Part shown: piece after piece, positions 15,201 through 30,200 of the stretch | Position numbering within the stretch: the stretch's first letter is position 1 | How the letters are laid out: each line of letters begins with the position of its first letter | DNA from: Mytilisepta virgata | Taxonomy: Eukaryota > Mollusca > Bivalvia > Mytilida > Mytilidae | Reading direction: 5' to 3' | DNA length: 64,000 nt | Assembly: GCA_028015205.1 (NCBI GenBank) | Contig: CM051514.1 | Location: forward strand, 31,574,150-31,638,149 | Position numbers and translations under genes: made by a program | The notes under the pieces: model-generated | Told to the model about the DNA's origin: nothing | Database searches by the model: none | What the model saw: only the letters and a program-made list of their open reading frames with translations

Positions 15201-18200
15201 GGCTCATATTCTATGTAATTTTATTTACAAAATCTATGTACCGGGGTATCTTGATTTTCCAAGAATCTGCAATTTTTGTTCAAAAAGATGTTTTATAACA
15301 CAGTTTGACTGCAGTTTTTTCCCATCCAAAGCATTTACTAGGGAAAAACTATTAGATTTGTGGATTATATCAAGGCTGTATAGGATTTTATTCAGAATAC
15401 TTTATTCCTTAAACTTGATGATTTATCTGTTATTTAGACAGAACAAAATTATTTGTTTGGTTACAATTACATTCTAAAAAAGTTATATCAGCAGATCAGA
15501 TAATTTCATTCAAAGACTGCAAAACCTAAAAAAATGCTTTTTCTTGGTAACCAAACTACAATGTATGTCAGATTCAGAAAATTTTTCAACAAATAATCCT
15601 GTTATTAAGCGACATCTGGTTTGCTGTCAACTTAACAGCTATTTTTTTGGTTGAATTTAAGGACATCATATGCACACAAGTACAAAAATTAATGAAAAAT
15701 ACAGTGAAGTATAGGTTGATCTTGACAACAGAAGTTAGCAGTTGTATGAAGCGTGAATTGGATATTTTTTTCAGTTTGGCAAAAGAAAACCTTAAAACCT
15801 AAAACTGTTGATCAAAGTCAAATATCAAGAACACTTTGGGAATTTGGAACTATTTCTTCTGTCTTTTCACAAAAAGTCCTATAACTTTGTTTTCTCTGTC
15901 ATATGGATTTCAAGGGTTTAGAGTTCTACTCTATATATATATATATATATTGTGTAAGAAATCTTTCTTGTCAGAGTTATTTGGTATGTACTTGTATTCT
16001 TTTGTATGAATGTTCATCATAGCTGATTATAGGTGAACATATCCATCTTTTACCGTGTAGTCTGTGAGTGTGTCATAAATCTCCTTGCATTCTGGTAAAG
16101 CTTACTGATATTTCTTGGTTTTGGGTGATAGCATTCTGTCTTGGGATGTTAAAAGTGAGACAAAAAAGATGTATTGACAGGAGGGTTATTCTATCATTAT
16201 TGGGTATATATGCATGATATAATAAAGACACACAGAATATTAATCAAGTTTAGATCAGGTTTATTGCATATTTTCTTTGTCTTTTTGGCAAGGAAAATGA
16301 GATTATGATGACCTCATACCTTGTTAAAATGTGTGAAGGAAATTTGTAACTTAAATAGAATAAATAAAATTTATTGAAGATTGTGATTATATATATAATA
16401 AAGCTATTAAGCCTGTCTAAACCAGAACACTTTTTGGACTAAAGATTATATTTAGATTGGACAGGTGTTGAATTTACACAGGTAAATTAAGTAAAGTCAG
16501 TTTAGATAGATTTATACTGTATTGTACACAGTTTAGACAGGTCTTACTGCAGGAATTAAATATACATATTTAAAGCAGAATTTGTGTCTTTAAGACTTTT
16601 GATAACTTGAGCAATTCTGAAGCTTGGTTTGGTTAACCCCTTTGGTCTTTGTGCTATCATTGTTTATACACACACCCAGTGGCCATCAATGAGTATCTGC
16701 ATTTAAATTTACAAATACATTTCATGTTAGTCTATAATTCATTCAAAATATTGTCTTAAAATTTTTTCACTCTATTTATGATAAAATAATTGCTGTAATG
16801 CTAATAAATTTTGAAAATTTATTGAATAAGTTTAAAATTTATCCTTGATTCTCATTTCTAGAAATCATAATTTAAAATTAAATAAGAATTAAGACATTTC
16901 AAAATTACAGTGGTTTAAAGGACGAAAACTTTGATAGAAATTATTTTTAAATGCTATTTTCAAACACTGAACAATCTTACTATATAAAGTCAAATATATA
17001 ACTGTTAATAGTTTGAAGATATGCCAAGACGCACAATATGTACTTGTATCTATTTTATGTCTCTAAGAACAACCGTTTTCGAATTATATGGAAAAATGGT
17101 TTTGTTTAACTGGTGTTAGAAGTCTATAATTTTAAGAGAGATACAGCTAAAAGTTTAGGTAACTCTAAAAGTACTATGTTATAAATCAAACAAAAATAAT
17201 AAATAATCCAAAAAAAATTTGTGCAATCAAATTATCAGTAAAGTTGAAATATATATACAGATTTCATAAAATTTGTCATAAATAACTTCATTACAAAGTT
17301 TTGAAACATTGCAAATGTACTTTCATATAAAATAAGGATAAAGAATTCATTTTTGGCCACTTAGTGTATATGAATAAATTTGGGTAAATCCAGTTTTAGA
17401 TCAAAATTTAGTATATTTCTGTGAAAGTGTATTATAATCACAGTCTTAATAGTTAAGCCAGATTACAGATTAGAAGTATACCACAAAGAGCTTGTTTGCT
17501 TGTACAGCTGCTACGATAGACATTACACGGAGAATTCTAACAAGAGTTACTAACACATTGTTTATATTGTTATTTGTTTGTGTTTTACTGCAGATTTATT
17601 CAGTGTTTTTCTTATTTTGGAGACTTACAGAATGTAGATTTGCGTATTATGTGTGCTTTAATAATTGATTATATTAGCCGTTGGAATTTGAGAACCAGAA
17701 ATCCTTTGAATAATATCATAGGCATTTATGTCAGAGCTTCATATAAAACATCTTTGGAAAGGACCCTTTAAATTTTAATTTATTTTGATAGAATAATTGA
17801 AATGACAACACCGAACAGTTTTTTTTTCTGATAAACCAATTAAACTTAAAACTTAATACAAAGATTTTCCTCTTACCTTATCAGAAAAAATGGGGCAGAT
17901 GGGAGGGTTTTACTTATATTATCACTAAATCTGTTAAATTAACACAAGAATATTTATGAAAAACATATTGTAATTACATTGTTTGAAACAAACAAGAAAC
18001 AATTAACTAAAATATAATACATTGTAATATATTACATGTAATACAGAGTTAAGTACGACTTTAATGCCAACAACGGTATCTTTTTTTTATTTTTGTGTTT
18101 TTTCACTTTGTTGGTTCATTGTTCTTATTTCATTAGAACTTATGGTAGACTAATGACATAAAATATCTAACTTTTATTATTTTCTTTTTAGGATCAATAA

Positions 18201-21200
18201 TCCTTGTGAAAATTGTGAACCTCCTTACGGATTTAAAAATCAGCTTAAATTAAATAATGATCCACAGCAGTTCCAGGTAGGCCTACTTATTGAGGGCGAT
18301 TAGTTTTAATATTGCTTTATCTTTCCTGAAAAGGAAAAATAGAGTCATCCTGTAATTTTTCCCAATGGCCTTGTAAATTTTCATGATTGAAATTTTGAAG
18401 GAAAAGTGTAATGTACAAAAAATTAGTCGCTTTTTTCCATCAATAAAGGGAAAGTTAAACTGTTTGATGGAACTCAGTGAAACTTGTCATAAAGATAGTA
18501 CTCTTATGAAGATAAATGTGTGTATGAAGCAAAATAGTTTCTTCAACACCTTGGAGAAAAGAGACAATTTGATTTAACCATATATTTTTTCCCTAAGGGG
18601 TCCAAAATTGTCATGTATCCTGGCTATGTCTTTTTTTTGACTTTTTTATGCCCGGGCATATACATTTATCCTTGTCCGTCCGTCCATACATCCTGATTCG
18701 GTTAAATTTTGCGTTTAGCTCCATTCCTCAGAAACCTATATTAATATATCAATGATATTTCACCACTACAGTCCTCTTGTATAGTACAACGCAGTTCAGC
18801 AACATTTGGGTCGCTATGCCCTACATTTCATGCTTCAGTGACTTTGGTTAAGTTTTACGTTTAGGTTAATTTCTCAGAAATCTATAGTAATATATCAATG
18901 ATATTTCACCACTACAGTCCTCTTGTATAGTACAATGCAGTTCAGCAACACATGGGTCACTATGACCTACATTTCGTGCTTCAGTGACTTTGGATAAGTT
19001 TTGCGTTTAGGTTCATTTCTCAGAAACCTATAGTACCCGGTAATATATCAATGATATTTCACCGCTACAGTCCTCTTATATAGAACAATGCAGTGCAGCA
19101 ACCTATATTGTTTTTAGGGCAGGGCATCCATGTCTTATAGACACATTTTCTAGTTTCTAAATACCTTCAGATATTTAGCCGATTTTTGGTATTTGTGATG
19201 AGGTACAGATTGAGATTAGGTTTCGTTTTGCTTCGCTGATTTTTGTCAAAATTACGGGATTTGGACTTTTGAAAATTTCATGAAAATAACACCTTTCCAG
19301 AGTTTATTTCTAAACACCTTCAGAAATTGTGCTGATTTTTGGTATGTGAGTCTACCATGATGAGTTACAGATCGAGTGTACGTTTCGCTCGGTTCTGCTG
19401 ATTTTTGCTGAAATTATGGCCTTTGACTTTGAAAATTTCGTGAAAATACCACCTTTTGGACTTTTTTCTAAAGGCCTTCTGATATTGAGCTCATTTTTGT
19501 ATGCGAGTCTACCATGATGAGTTACAGATCCTGTTTAGGTTTCGTTCTGCTCTGCTGATTTTTGCCAAAATTACAGGCCTTGGACTTTTGCAGGCGGGGG
19601 CATTCGTGTTGTTTACACATCTAGTTTAAATTATTATCCCAGGACTTTAAGAATTTAATTTCTATATAAGATGGTTGCATACCACCTGTAGACGTGCAAT
19701 AAGGTTTTAGAATTTTGATTTTCTAAACAAAGGGCCTACAGGGGTCGAACTTCACAAATTTTGAATTCAAGCTTGTGACCTAAATTAGTCTGAAATTTTT
19801 CAATTACAGTATTGTCATGCACATATGCAGATGTGCAATAAGGTTTTAGAATTTAGATTTTCTAAAATTTGGGCCCACAGGGGTTGAATTTGTAAAAACT
19901 ATCAATTTAAGCTTGTGATTTAAACTTGTCTATTGTTTTTCAATTTATGCATTTTATTTCTATACAATATTGTCAAATGCCATATATGCAGATATTCAGT
20001 AAGGTTTTACAATTTTAAGAATCTAAAATTGGGTCCCACAGGGGGGGGGGAATTTGAAATTTTCAATTTAAGCATTTGACCTAAACCTCTCTTTCATTTT
20101 GCAATTTATGCATTTTGTTTATATTTAGTATTGTCCTACACACAATAAGGTTTTAGAATATTGATTTTTAAACTGGGGGCCCACTCGTGTCAGATTTAAA
20201 AAGTTTAAGTTTAAGCTTGTAAGGTTTTTTTTTCATTTTTCATTGGCTTTATTGATTTCGTTTCTTTATAGAATGATTGCATAATAATTTTTGGATGGGA
20301 ATACGGTTTTATATTTTTGACCTATAGGTAAGTGCCCCAACTACTTACAAGGGTTGAAGGGATCACTGTCGATTCCGACAGTACAGTTTTCTAGTTATTT
20401 TTTTATATCAATTTGATCTGTTGGTTATTACAGACTAAAGTACAAGAAGCTAAAGTATCAGGAAATTTAGATGCACCTGAGGGAGGATTAGATGCTGTTA
20501 TGCAAGCAATTGCCTGTGAAGTAAGTAATGTATTAATCCATCGCTTCCTTATTAATGCCTATATTTTCAATAAAAGCCTGTGAAGTAAGTAATGTATTAA
20601 TCCATCGCTTCCTTATTAATGCCCATAGTTTCAATAAAAGCCTGTGAAGTAAGTAATGTATTAATCCATCGCTTCCTTATTAATGCCGATAGTTTCAATA
20701 AAAGTTTAGCAAGAAAGAGTTTAGACATTGTGAAATGGGACTGTTTTATTCACTAGTGAAAGAGAGACAATAGATTCTATGGTTTTTTATACGACCGCAA
20801 AATTTTTGCGGTCGTATATTGGTATGACGTTGGCGTCGTCGTCGTCGTCGTCTGCGTCGTCGTCCGTCGTCTGTGGCGTCGTCCGAAAACATTTGGTTTT
20901 CGCACTATAACTTTAGTATAAGTTAATAGAAATCTATGAAATTTAAGCACAAGGTTTATGACCACAAAAGGAAGGTTGGGATTGATTTTGGGAGTTTTGG
21001 TCCCAACAGTTTAAGAATCAGGGGCCAAAAAAGGGCCCAATAAGCATTTTTCTAGGTTTTCGCACAATAACTCTAGTATAAGTAAATAGAAATCTATGAA
21101 ATTTTAACACAAGGTTTATGACCACAAAAGGAAGGTTGGGATTGTTTTTGGGAGTTTTGGTCCCAACAGTTTAGGAATTAGGGGCTAAAAAAGGGCCAAA

Positions 21201-24200
21201 ATAAGCATTTTTCTTGGTTTTTGCACAATAACTTTAGTATAAGTAAATAGAAATCTATGAAATTTAAACACAAGGTTTATGACCACAAAAGGAAGGTTGG
21301 GATTGATTTTTGGAGTTTTGGTCCCAACAGTTTAGGAATTAGGGGCCAAAAGGGTCCAAAATTAAACTTTGTTTGATTTCATTGAAAATTGAACTATTGG
21401 GGTTCTTTGATATGCCGAATCTAACCGTGCATTTAGGATCTTAATTTTTGGTCCCGTTTTCAAATTGGTCTACATTAAGGTCCAAAGGGTCCAAAATTAA
21501 ACTTAGTTTGATTTTAACAAAAATTGAATTCTTTGGGTTCTTTGATATGCTGAATCTAAACATGTACTTAGTTTTTTTATTATGGGCCCAGTTTTCAAGT
21601 TGGTCCAAATCGGGGTCCAAAATTAAACTTTGTTTGATTTCATCGAAAATTGAACTATTGGGGTTCTTTGATATGCCGAATCTAACCGTGCATTTAGATT
21701 CTTAATTTTTGGTCCCGTTTTCAAATTGGTCTACATTAAGGTCCAAAGGGTCCAAAATTAAACTTAGTTTGATTTTAACAAAAATTGAATTCTTTGGGTT
21801 CTTTGATATGCTGAATCTAAACATGTACTTAGTTTTTTTATTATGGGCCCAGTTTTCAAGTTGGTCCAAATCGGGGTCCAAAATTAAACTTTGTTTGATT
21901 TCATCAAAAATTGAACTATTGGGGTTCTTTGATATGCCGAATCTAACCGTGCATTTAGATTCTTAATTTTTGGTCCCGTTTTCAAATTGGTCTACATTAA
22001 GGTCCAAAGGGTCCAAAATTAAACTTAGTTTGATTTTAACAAAAATTGAATTCTTGGGGTTCTTTGATATGCTGAATCTAAACATGTACTTAGTTTTTTT
22101 ATTATGGGCCGAGTTTTCAAGTTGGTCCAAACCGGGGTCCAAAATTAAAGCTAAAAAGGGGGTAAATTTTTTTTTTTTTTTTTTGGGGGGGGGGGGGGGC
22201 AATTCTCCACAGCATATTGTATTACACAAAAGCAAAAAATTGAATATAAATTCAAATCATATGACCAATTCTAAGTTCTTTATTTCAGTTATTCTGTGTC
22301 AGAAACCTATTATGTGTCAAATATTTGAAGAAATTTTCAATTGCACAGTATTGCGCAATAGCAAGAAATTGATATGTGTGCCCTGTTATCAAAACTTTAT
22401 TATTAACAAATTCCATTGGAAATTTGCCAATATAAAATGTGCTGATGAAGCTTTTTTGTTTATCTTATCTAAACTGCTTTTAATATGTATATTTAAAATT
22501 TGCCATCCATGACTATGATGTCATTTTCTATTTTAATATGTTATGGTGTATTTAAATGGGCTGTTATGGTTGCAAAGTATAAAGAAATGGGGGGGGGGGG
22601 GGTTGAAAACAAAATTTGGGGAGGGGGTAATTTTTTCTCATTTCATATTTCATAAATTAAAAAGAAAATTTCAAATTTTTTTTAGCAAAAAAAAGGGGGG
22701 GGGGTTACAATAAATTTTATTATTTTTTGTTTTTTTTTGGGAGGGGGGTCAATGTGCAACTTCATAGTGTATTGCACAAAGGCTAAAAAAAGGGGTAAAT
22801 TATTATTTTTTTTTTGGGGGGGGGGGGCAATTCTCCACAGCATATTGTATTACACAAAAGCAAAAAATTGAATATAAATTCAAATCATATGACCAATTTT
22901 AAGTTCTTTGATTTCAGTTATTCTGTGTCAGAAACCTATTATGTTTCAAATATTTGAAGAAATTTTCAATTACACAGTATTGCGCAATAGCAAGAAATTG
23001 ATATGTGTGCCCAATTTTAAATTTTAAATTGGTTATTTCTGATTTATATATAAAAACAAATAATACTGATATGGTTTGAATAGGTAAATTAAAAATTTTT
23101 AAGTTCTTAGACAACATTCATTCTGTGTCAGAAACCTATGCTGTGTCAAATATTTATTCACAATCCAAATTCAGTATTGTATCAAGCTTGAATGTTGTGT
23201 TCATAATTGCCCCAACTATTCAGGGTTCGACATCTGGTTCGACATCTGGTATATCTGGGTCGTATCTAGCTGCGCCCAGCGGAGCATTTTATAGTAAAAT
23301 TAATTTAAACTTCAGTTAAGGGAAAAGATATGAGCAGAGTAGCAGAGTAATGAAAAATATAGCTTAGCATTAATAGACCACTGCCAAATGTACATTTAAT
23401 TTTATAACCCCCCACCCCTCCATGATTTTAACTACATAAAATTGAGGACTCTGACTTTGAGGAAAGTTTTTCTGCCTGAACTGAAAACTAATCATAAATT
23501 ACACTCCACATCTGTATCAAATTATTTTACAGTCTGAGATAGGATGGAGGAATCCTTCAAGAAGAATGTTATTATACTCAACAGATGCTGGCTTCCATTT
23601 TGCCGGTGATGGAAAGGTTTGTGACATGTCTATTCTGAAACAAGATGTAGAGGCAGTTATTAATTTATTGGTTCAAATCCACAAACAATACTGTGTCCCA
23701 TACACCAACAACTGGTCCCTTAATGAAAAAGTAGTTTTATTTAAATTTTGTGCATTCAAACAACAAAAAAAGATACATCTTAAATGTCGTCAGGTATTGA
23801 TAGTTTGTTGTAACTACAAATGATCAGCACTGAGATTGTGAGTTATAATGCAACTTGTAATGAGATATGTTTGACTCTTAACATGTATAAAATCACCAAT
23901 TTTCCTGCCAAAGGTGGGTAGTTTTTTTGGGGGAATTTTTAGTCTTTTTAAATGAAACATAGTCTTTTCAAAATGTGAATCTTAAACTACATATATTTTT
24001 AAGGCTGATATACAAGAGTTCTGTGCAGAATGTTTTCATTGTTTCCACAAACTATTTGATATTTTATATTTGACAGCTTGGTGGTATTATTAAGCCTAAT
24101 GATGGATTATGCCATCTGAACCCTGCTGGAGAGTACACTGAGAGCACTACACAGGTATGTATATACAAAAACAATTATTAATAATTCAAGAGACTGAAGT

Positions 24201-27200
24201 CTCAAATTGTAACAAAATGTTCACAATTGGCAATCAGAAGAGTTTTTTCGACGGTGTTAGATTATCTTCGTCTCAATGCTTCTTAATAAGAATTTTATAC
24301 AGCTTCTCTGAATAGTGATAGAATCATAGGAAAGGGTGATAGATTAAAATATAAAGAATCATCACTGCTCTGTGTCCTACGTACTTCAATTTTCCTACCA
24401 AAGGTCGTGGTTCTCACCGGGTAATCCGGCTTCCACCACCAATAAAAACTGTCCGCCACGAAATAGCCAAATGTGCTGAAAATGGCATAAAACTCCAACT
24501 AAACAAACAATATATTTCAAATAGTAACTGGTATGTCTCAAAAATAAAATTAGTTCAAACTCTCGAAATCAAAATGTCACAGTTTTTTGTGGTGATGTCA
24601 TACAAGAATTAAAGAATTGTGCACAAAAAATGGAAAATTTGCTCTTATAAAATTTTGAGTCATTTCAGCAGTGGAAAAGATAATAAGTATGACTATCAGA
24701 AACAAAAGGTAGTGTAGTACTTTTTACTTTCATTTTAAATAAACGTTTGAGGTAGTTCCAATATTAAAAAAACACATGCAGTTCGAAAAAAGAGCACACA
24801 GTAGTGAGTCTGTTTCACAATATGTTTTCAGCAGTTTGAGGAAAGATTCTTTGCTATTTGATCTTAACTATATTTTAGTCTTTGTATTTGTATTTATATT
24901 TAAGGATTTGTATTTGTATTTATATTTAGTCTTTGTATTTGTATTTAAGGATTACCCGTCAATAAGTCAAATTGCAGCTAAGATAGAGGAGAAGAATATC
25001 AACTTAATTTTTGCTGTAACAGAGAAACAAGTCAGGGTGTATGAACAGTTGAAAAACTATATTCCTGGCTCTGAGACAGGACGTTTGGCTGATGACTCAG
25101 CTAATATTGTAGATCTAGTCAGAGAAAATTATGAGGTAATGATGGTGTGCTGTTTAATATCACTTTCAGTTAATTTTATATACATGTATATCTATACCTA
25201 TGTTTTCATTCTCAGAGACTGAAAGTCAGCGAGATGCATATTGCTTTATTGTGTTTTGATCTAGATCTAAGTGTCTAAAGATTATAGGGGAATGACATTT
25301 GTCAGTAGAGCATTTAGGATCATTGCTAAGCTCCATGTATGAATGACATCACATTGACCTATTTAGTAAGATTGAATGACTTCTTTCCACATCCATTCTA
25401 TCATTATAAAAGTTAGGCAAGATAAGTGGTCATCTGGTTAATTTTTTCATTCAGATTAATTGTTTATAGACATTTTTTACTTGACATACTTTTTTTTGTA
25501 GAAAATTACCTCCAAAGTAGAGATGAGTTCTGTAGGTGCAGAAGATGTCATCATTAGATATTTCTCCAAATGTAAAGAGTAAGTGTACATTGTAGACAGA
25601 CAATAAGAGCTTCTCTACATGTACCACAATTTAAAGACTTGAATAGTTTTGATTTTTATACCCCTGCGCCAAAGGAGGGGGGGTATACTGTTTTACCGTT
25701 GTGATTCAGTAACAAAATTTTTCACCACACTTTTCTCTGCAACTAATCACAGCCGCTTGATATTTTGTCAAAAGCCATTTTGTGGGATACATTTTCAGAC
25801 AATGGCAACATCAACTTCCTGTTTGATGACTTCCTTTATTTTTTGACCTTATGGTTTTCAATACAATTCATACAATAATTTATACCTAAAATAGCATGTA
25901 AACGTACCGCAAAAATAGGAGTTTGTATTTTATAGTATTATTGTAGCCGGGTCTATTTTTTGCAATGACAACAAACTCAGCATAGGGTTCTAATTGGATT
26001 GTATTGATAGTAAATAAACACTATAATAATAAAACACAGTTATAACAAAACAATACATCTATCACATAAGACATTACAACACATAGGACAGAATACTGTT
26101 CAAAGGGCAATAACTCAAATTGATTCTGAATAAAGTTTTGAAACAGTTAATGAAAATATCTAACATGTATAAATAAATACGGATTCACTTTAGGCTTTCT
26201 AATATTCATTAATTATGAACTAATTAATAATTAACCTATATAAAACTTTGCAATAACATTTCCAAACAAATCATATCTCTTACGAAATGCTACTTATCTA
26301 ATAAATATTTTATATTAAAAATATACGCAACAGCATTCAATTAAGACACATATACACACACAGAACACAGAAACAAACACTGCTCACCCTGTATGTAGTA
26401 CAAGGGTCCACAACAATTAGGCAGTGCCCCTTATTGTATAAACATCACTATTGCTCCTAAATAAATATTAAGTACAATGCTCAACTTAATATTTCATTAT
26501 CTAAATGAAGCAATACATTTACTATAAAAAAATCTTTAAACCATTCATTCGAAAATGATTCATTCTATCTCTCAAAACTTTTACTCTGAAATTACCACTT
26601 TCATTCAAAGAATAAGATTAAAGGAAAAGATAAGAAAGTGTGAATTGATATACTGTAAATAACTGACCTTCTGATAAACTAAACTATAAGTCTCGGAAGA
26701 GATACAAAAACACTTCTGATCATGTCAAAATCTATTTAAAGTATACCCAAGACAAAAGGAATTTAAACCAACCAATAGAAAGTTAAAGAAAGTGTTCACT
26801 AAACCAGTCAACCATGAAAGTACATGTACATCTCAGTCTGTTTCGTGAGAAAACAGTCAGAGAAAAATACAAAATTAAATGAAATACTAGTGGAAATATT
26901 TACATATGTTATCATTTAGAGGACTATTGGAACGATCATTTATAAGAAAATGTTCTGTGTAGGTTGGTACTTTGTCCAATGCAATTCTGAGTGAAGGATT
27001 TTTTTGTCCCATTATCTAATGACCTCTTGTTCAGTTTCTTTTTTATTAGCTCACCTGACCCAAAGGGTCAAGTGAGCTATTCTTATAACTTGGCGTCCGT
27101 TGTCCGTCGTCGTCCGTTAATTTTTACAAAAATCTTCTCCTCTGAAACTACCGGACCTAATGGAACCAAACTTGGCCACAAGCATCATTAGGGTATCTAG

Positions 27201-30200
27201 TTTAAAAAATATGTCTGATGACTCTTCCTGCCAACCAACATGGCCGACATGGCTAAAAATAAAACATATGGGTAAACTGCAGTTTTTGTCTTATATCTCA
27301 AAAACTAAAGCATTTAGAGCAAAACTGACTGAGGTAAAAATGTTCATCAGGTCAAGATCTACCTGCCATGAAATTTTCAGATTAATCGGTCAACCCTTTG
27401 TTAGGTTATTGCCCCTGAATTGTTAATTTTAAGGAAATTTTGCAGTTTTAGGTTATTACCTTGAATATTATTATAGATAAAGACATGTTCAATAAATTAA
27501 GATCTACAAATAAGTCAACATGACCCCTTATAGGAGTTTTTGCCCTTTAAATACAGCATCCAGCGTAAACTTTTCTTTAAAGATCTTCTCCTCTGAAACC
27601 ACTGGCCCAATTGAGACCAAATTTTGGTGGAATGGTCATGGGTGGCCCCCTTTCAGAAATATGTCCGATGACCCGGACTGTTAACAGCTACAGCTGAACT
27701 TAGTTTAACGTAGAGCCGTATGAGAAATTCATTGAAAAATCTTCTTGTCTGATACCACTTGACCAATTGGAACCAGACTTGGCTGCAATGGTCCTTAGTT
27801 GGTCCTCTTTCAGAGGTGTGTCCGATGACCCAGACTTTCGACCAAGATGGCTGCCATAACCGAATTTAGTTTAACATAGGGACCTATAGGAAAATTCATT
27901 GAAAAATCATCTTGTCTGAAACAACTGAGGCAATTGGAACTAAACTTGGCAGCATTGGTCCTTAGATGGTCCTCTTTCAGAAATATGTCCGATCACCCGG
28001 ATTATCAACCAACATGGCTGCCACGGATGAACTTGCTTCAATATAGCAGGGCTCACCACACTTGAAAATAACAGGGAGACTCAGAGTCTCCCTCAGGGTA
28101 GCAACAGGGAGACTTCAGGGCATGACAGGGAGACTTCCAAGTCTACCAGGGAGACTCTGTTTTTTCCCCCAATTTGTCGCCTGTCAAGTAAATACCTGTT
28201 ATTTTGTGTCTTATAGTGTATACTTTACATTCCTTTTTTGTGTTTTATCCTGTATTGTTTGAGATTTTATCTACATTTACTCCATATCCTTCCATTTTAG
28301 TCATAATCTGAGATTTTGTCTCATGTGCATTTAATCAATATCCTTTGAGAATTTTTCATGATGAGTCCTGGGACTCATCATTTTTCAGAATGGTGAGTCC
28401 CAGCTGATTTTGATGGGTCCCAGTCCCAGGACTCATCACCACTTTTTATACGACCGCAGAATTTTTGCGGTCGTATATTGGTATGACGTTGGCATCGTCG
28501 TCGTCCGAAGACATTTGGTTTTCGCACTATAACTTTAGTATAAGTTAATAGAAATCTATGAAATTTAAACACAAGGTTTATGACCACAAAAGGAAGGTTG
28601 GGATTGATTTTGGGAGTTTTGGTCCCAACAGTTTAAGAATTAGGGGCCAAAAAAGGGCCCAATAAGCATTTTTCTTGGTTTTCGCACAATAACTCTAGTA
28701 TAAGTAAATAGAAATCTATGAAATTTTAACACAAGGTTTATGACCACAAAAGGAAGGTTGGGATTGTTTTTGGGAGTTTTGGTCCCAACAGTTTAGGAAT
28801 TAGGGGCTAAAAAAGGGCCCAAATAAGCATTTTTCTTGGTTTTTGCACAATAACTTTAGTATAAGTAAATAGAAATCTATGAAATTTAAACACAAGTTTT
28901 ATGACCACAAAAGGAAGGTTGGGATTGATTTTTGGAGTTTTGGTCCCAACAGTTTAGGAATTAGGGGCCAAAAGGGTCCAAAATTAAACTTTGTTTGATT
29001 TCATCGAAAATTGAACTATTGGGGTTCTTTGATATGCCGAATCTAACCGTGCATTTAGATTCTTAATTTTTGGTCCCGTTTTCAAATTGGTCTACATTAA
29101 GGTCCAAAGGGTCCAAAATTAAACTTAGTTTGATTTTAATAAAAATTGAATTCTTGGGGTTCTTTGATATGCTGAATCTAAACATGTACTTAGTTTTTTT
29201 ATTATGGGCCCAGTTTTCAAGTTGGTCCAAATCGGGGTCCAAAATTAAAGCTAAAAAAGGGGTAAATTTTTTTTTTTTTTGGGGGGGGGGGCAATTCTCC
29301 ACAGCATATTGTATTGCGCAAGAAGCAAAAAATTGAATATAAATTCAAATCATATGACCAATTCTAAGTTCTTTGATTTCAGTTATTCTGTGTCAGAAAC
29401 CTATTATGTGTCAAATATTTCAAGAAATTTTCAATTGCACAGTATTGCGCAATAGGAAGAAATTGATATGTGTGCCCTGTTATCAAAACTTTATTATTAA
29501 CAAATTCCATTGGAAATTTGCCAATAACTCCAGTTTAATGAACTTTATTGGAAATTTGCCAATATAAAATGTGCTGATGAAGCTTTTTTGTTTATCTCAT
29601 CTAAACTGCTTTTAAATTATGTATATTTAAAATTTGCCATCCATGACTATGATGTCATTTTCCAGAGATTTAGCTAGCGCTCGTCACTTTCGCCATTGAC
29701 GAATGATTCTTGAAAGTGGCGAATGTTTTCCGTATGCAATTCGTCACTTGAAATTTCAAAATCGCCAAAAAAAATTTCGTTAAGGCGGGTACAAGCGTCC
29801 TGGATGCGCTAAAATTGGACTGGACGTGTCATCCTTCAATCTCATGCGTCCCTGGGACGCATTTAAATCTTATCAGCTGCGTTCGAAGACCATAATTTTC
29901 ATAAAAGATCTCGAGCCACCATTTTTTTCTTGGAGATCAAAGGGAAAGGGGAAAGAAACGACAAAAAATTAAGATAGAAAATGGCGGCAATCGGAATTCT
30001 CGTGATATTTCATTGGCCACAGTGTTTTTTACCGAACGGTAACAATGTGTGTAGACCTCATTTAAAAATGAATTAAGCGGACTTTGACTTACATTACAAT
30101 TGGAAATTTTGTCAATATTGATTATTAAGGTGTTAAAACAAGGTCAATGGGAGGATTTTAAGAGTATGTTTGAGAAAAAATAATAGTAAAGATTATAGAT

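Noticed and set aside
20512..20703. CRISPR-like direct repeats
   Set aside because: Units are contiguous without spacers, in a eukaryotic intron, and cover a splice donor.
21970..22512. 180-codon open frame (+), with similar frames at 21448-21705, 21709-21966 and 29070-29336
   Set aside because: They repeat because of the 261-bp unit of the palindrome-headed element, pass through poly-T and poly-G runs, and match no protein feature.
24776..25222. 148-codon open frame (+) covering exon 11
   Set aside because: Only 24950-25135 is exon; the rest is intron read-through past good splice sites.
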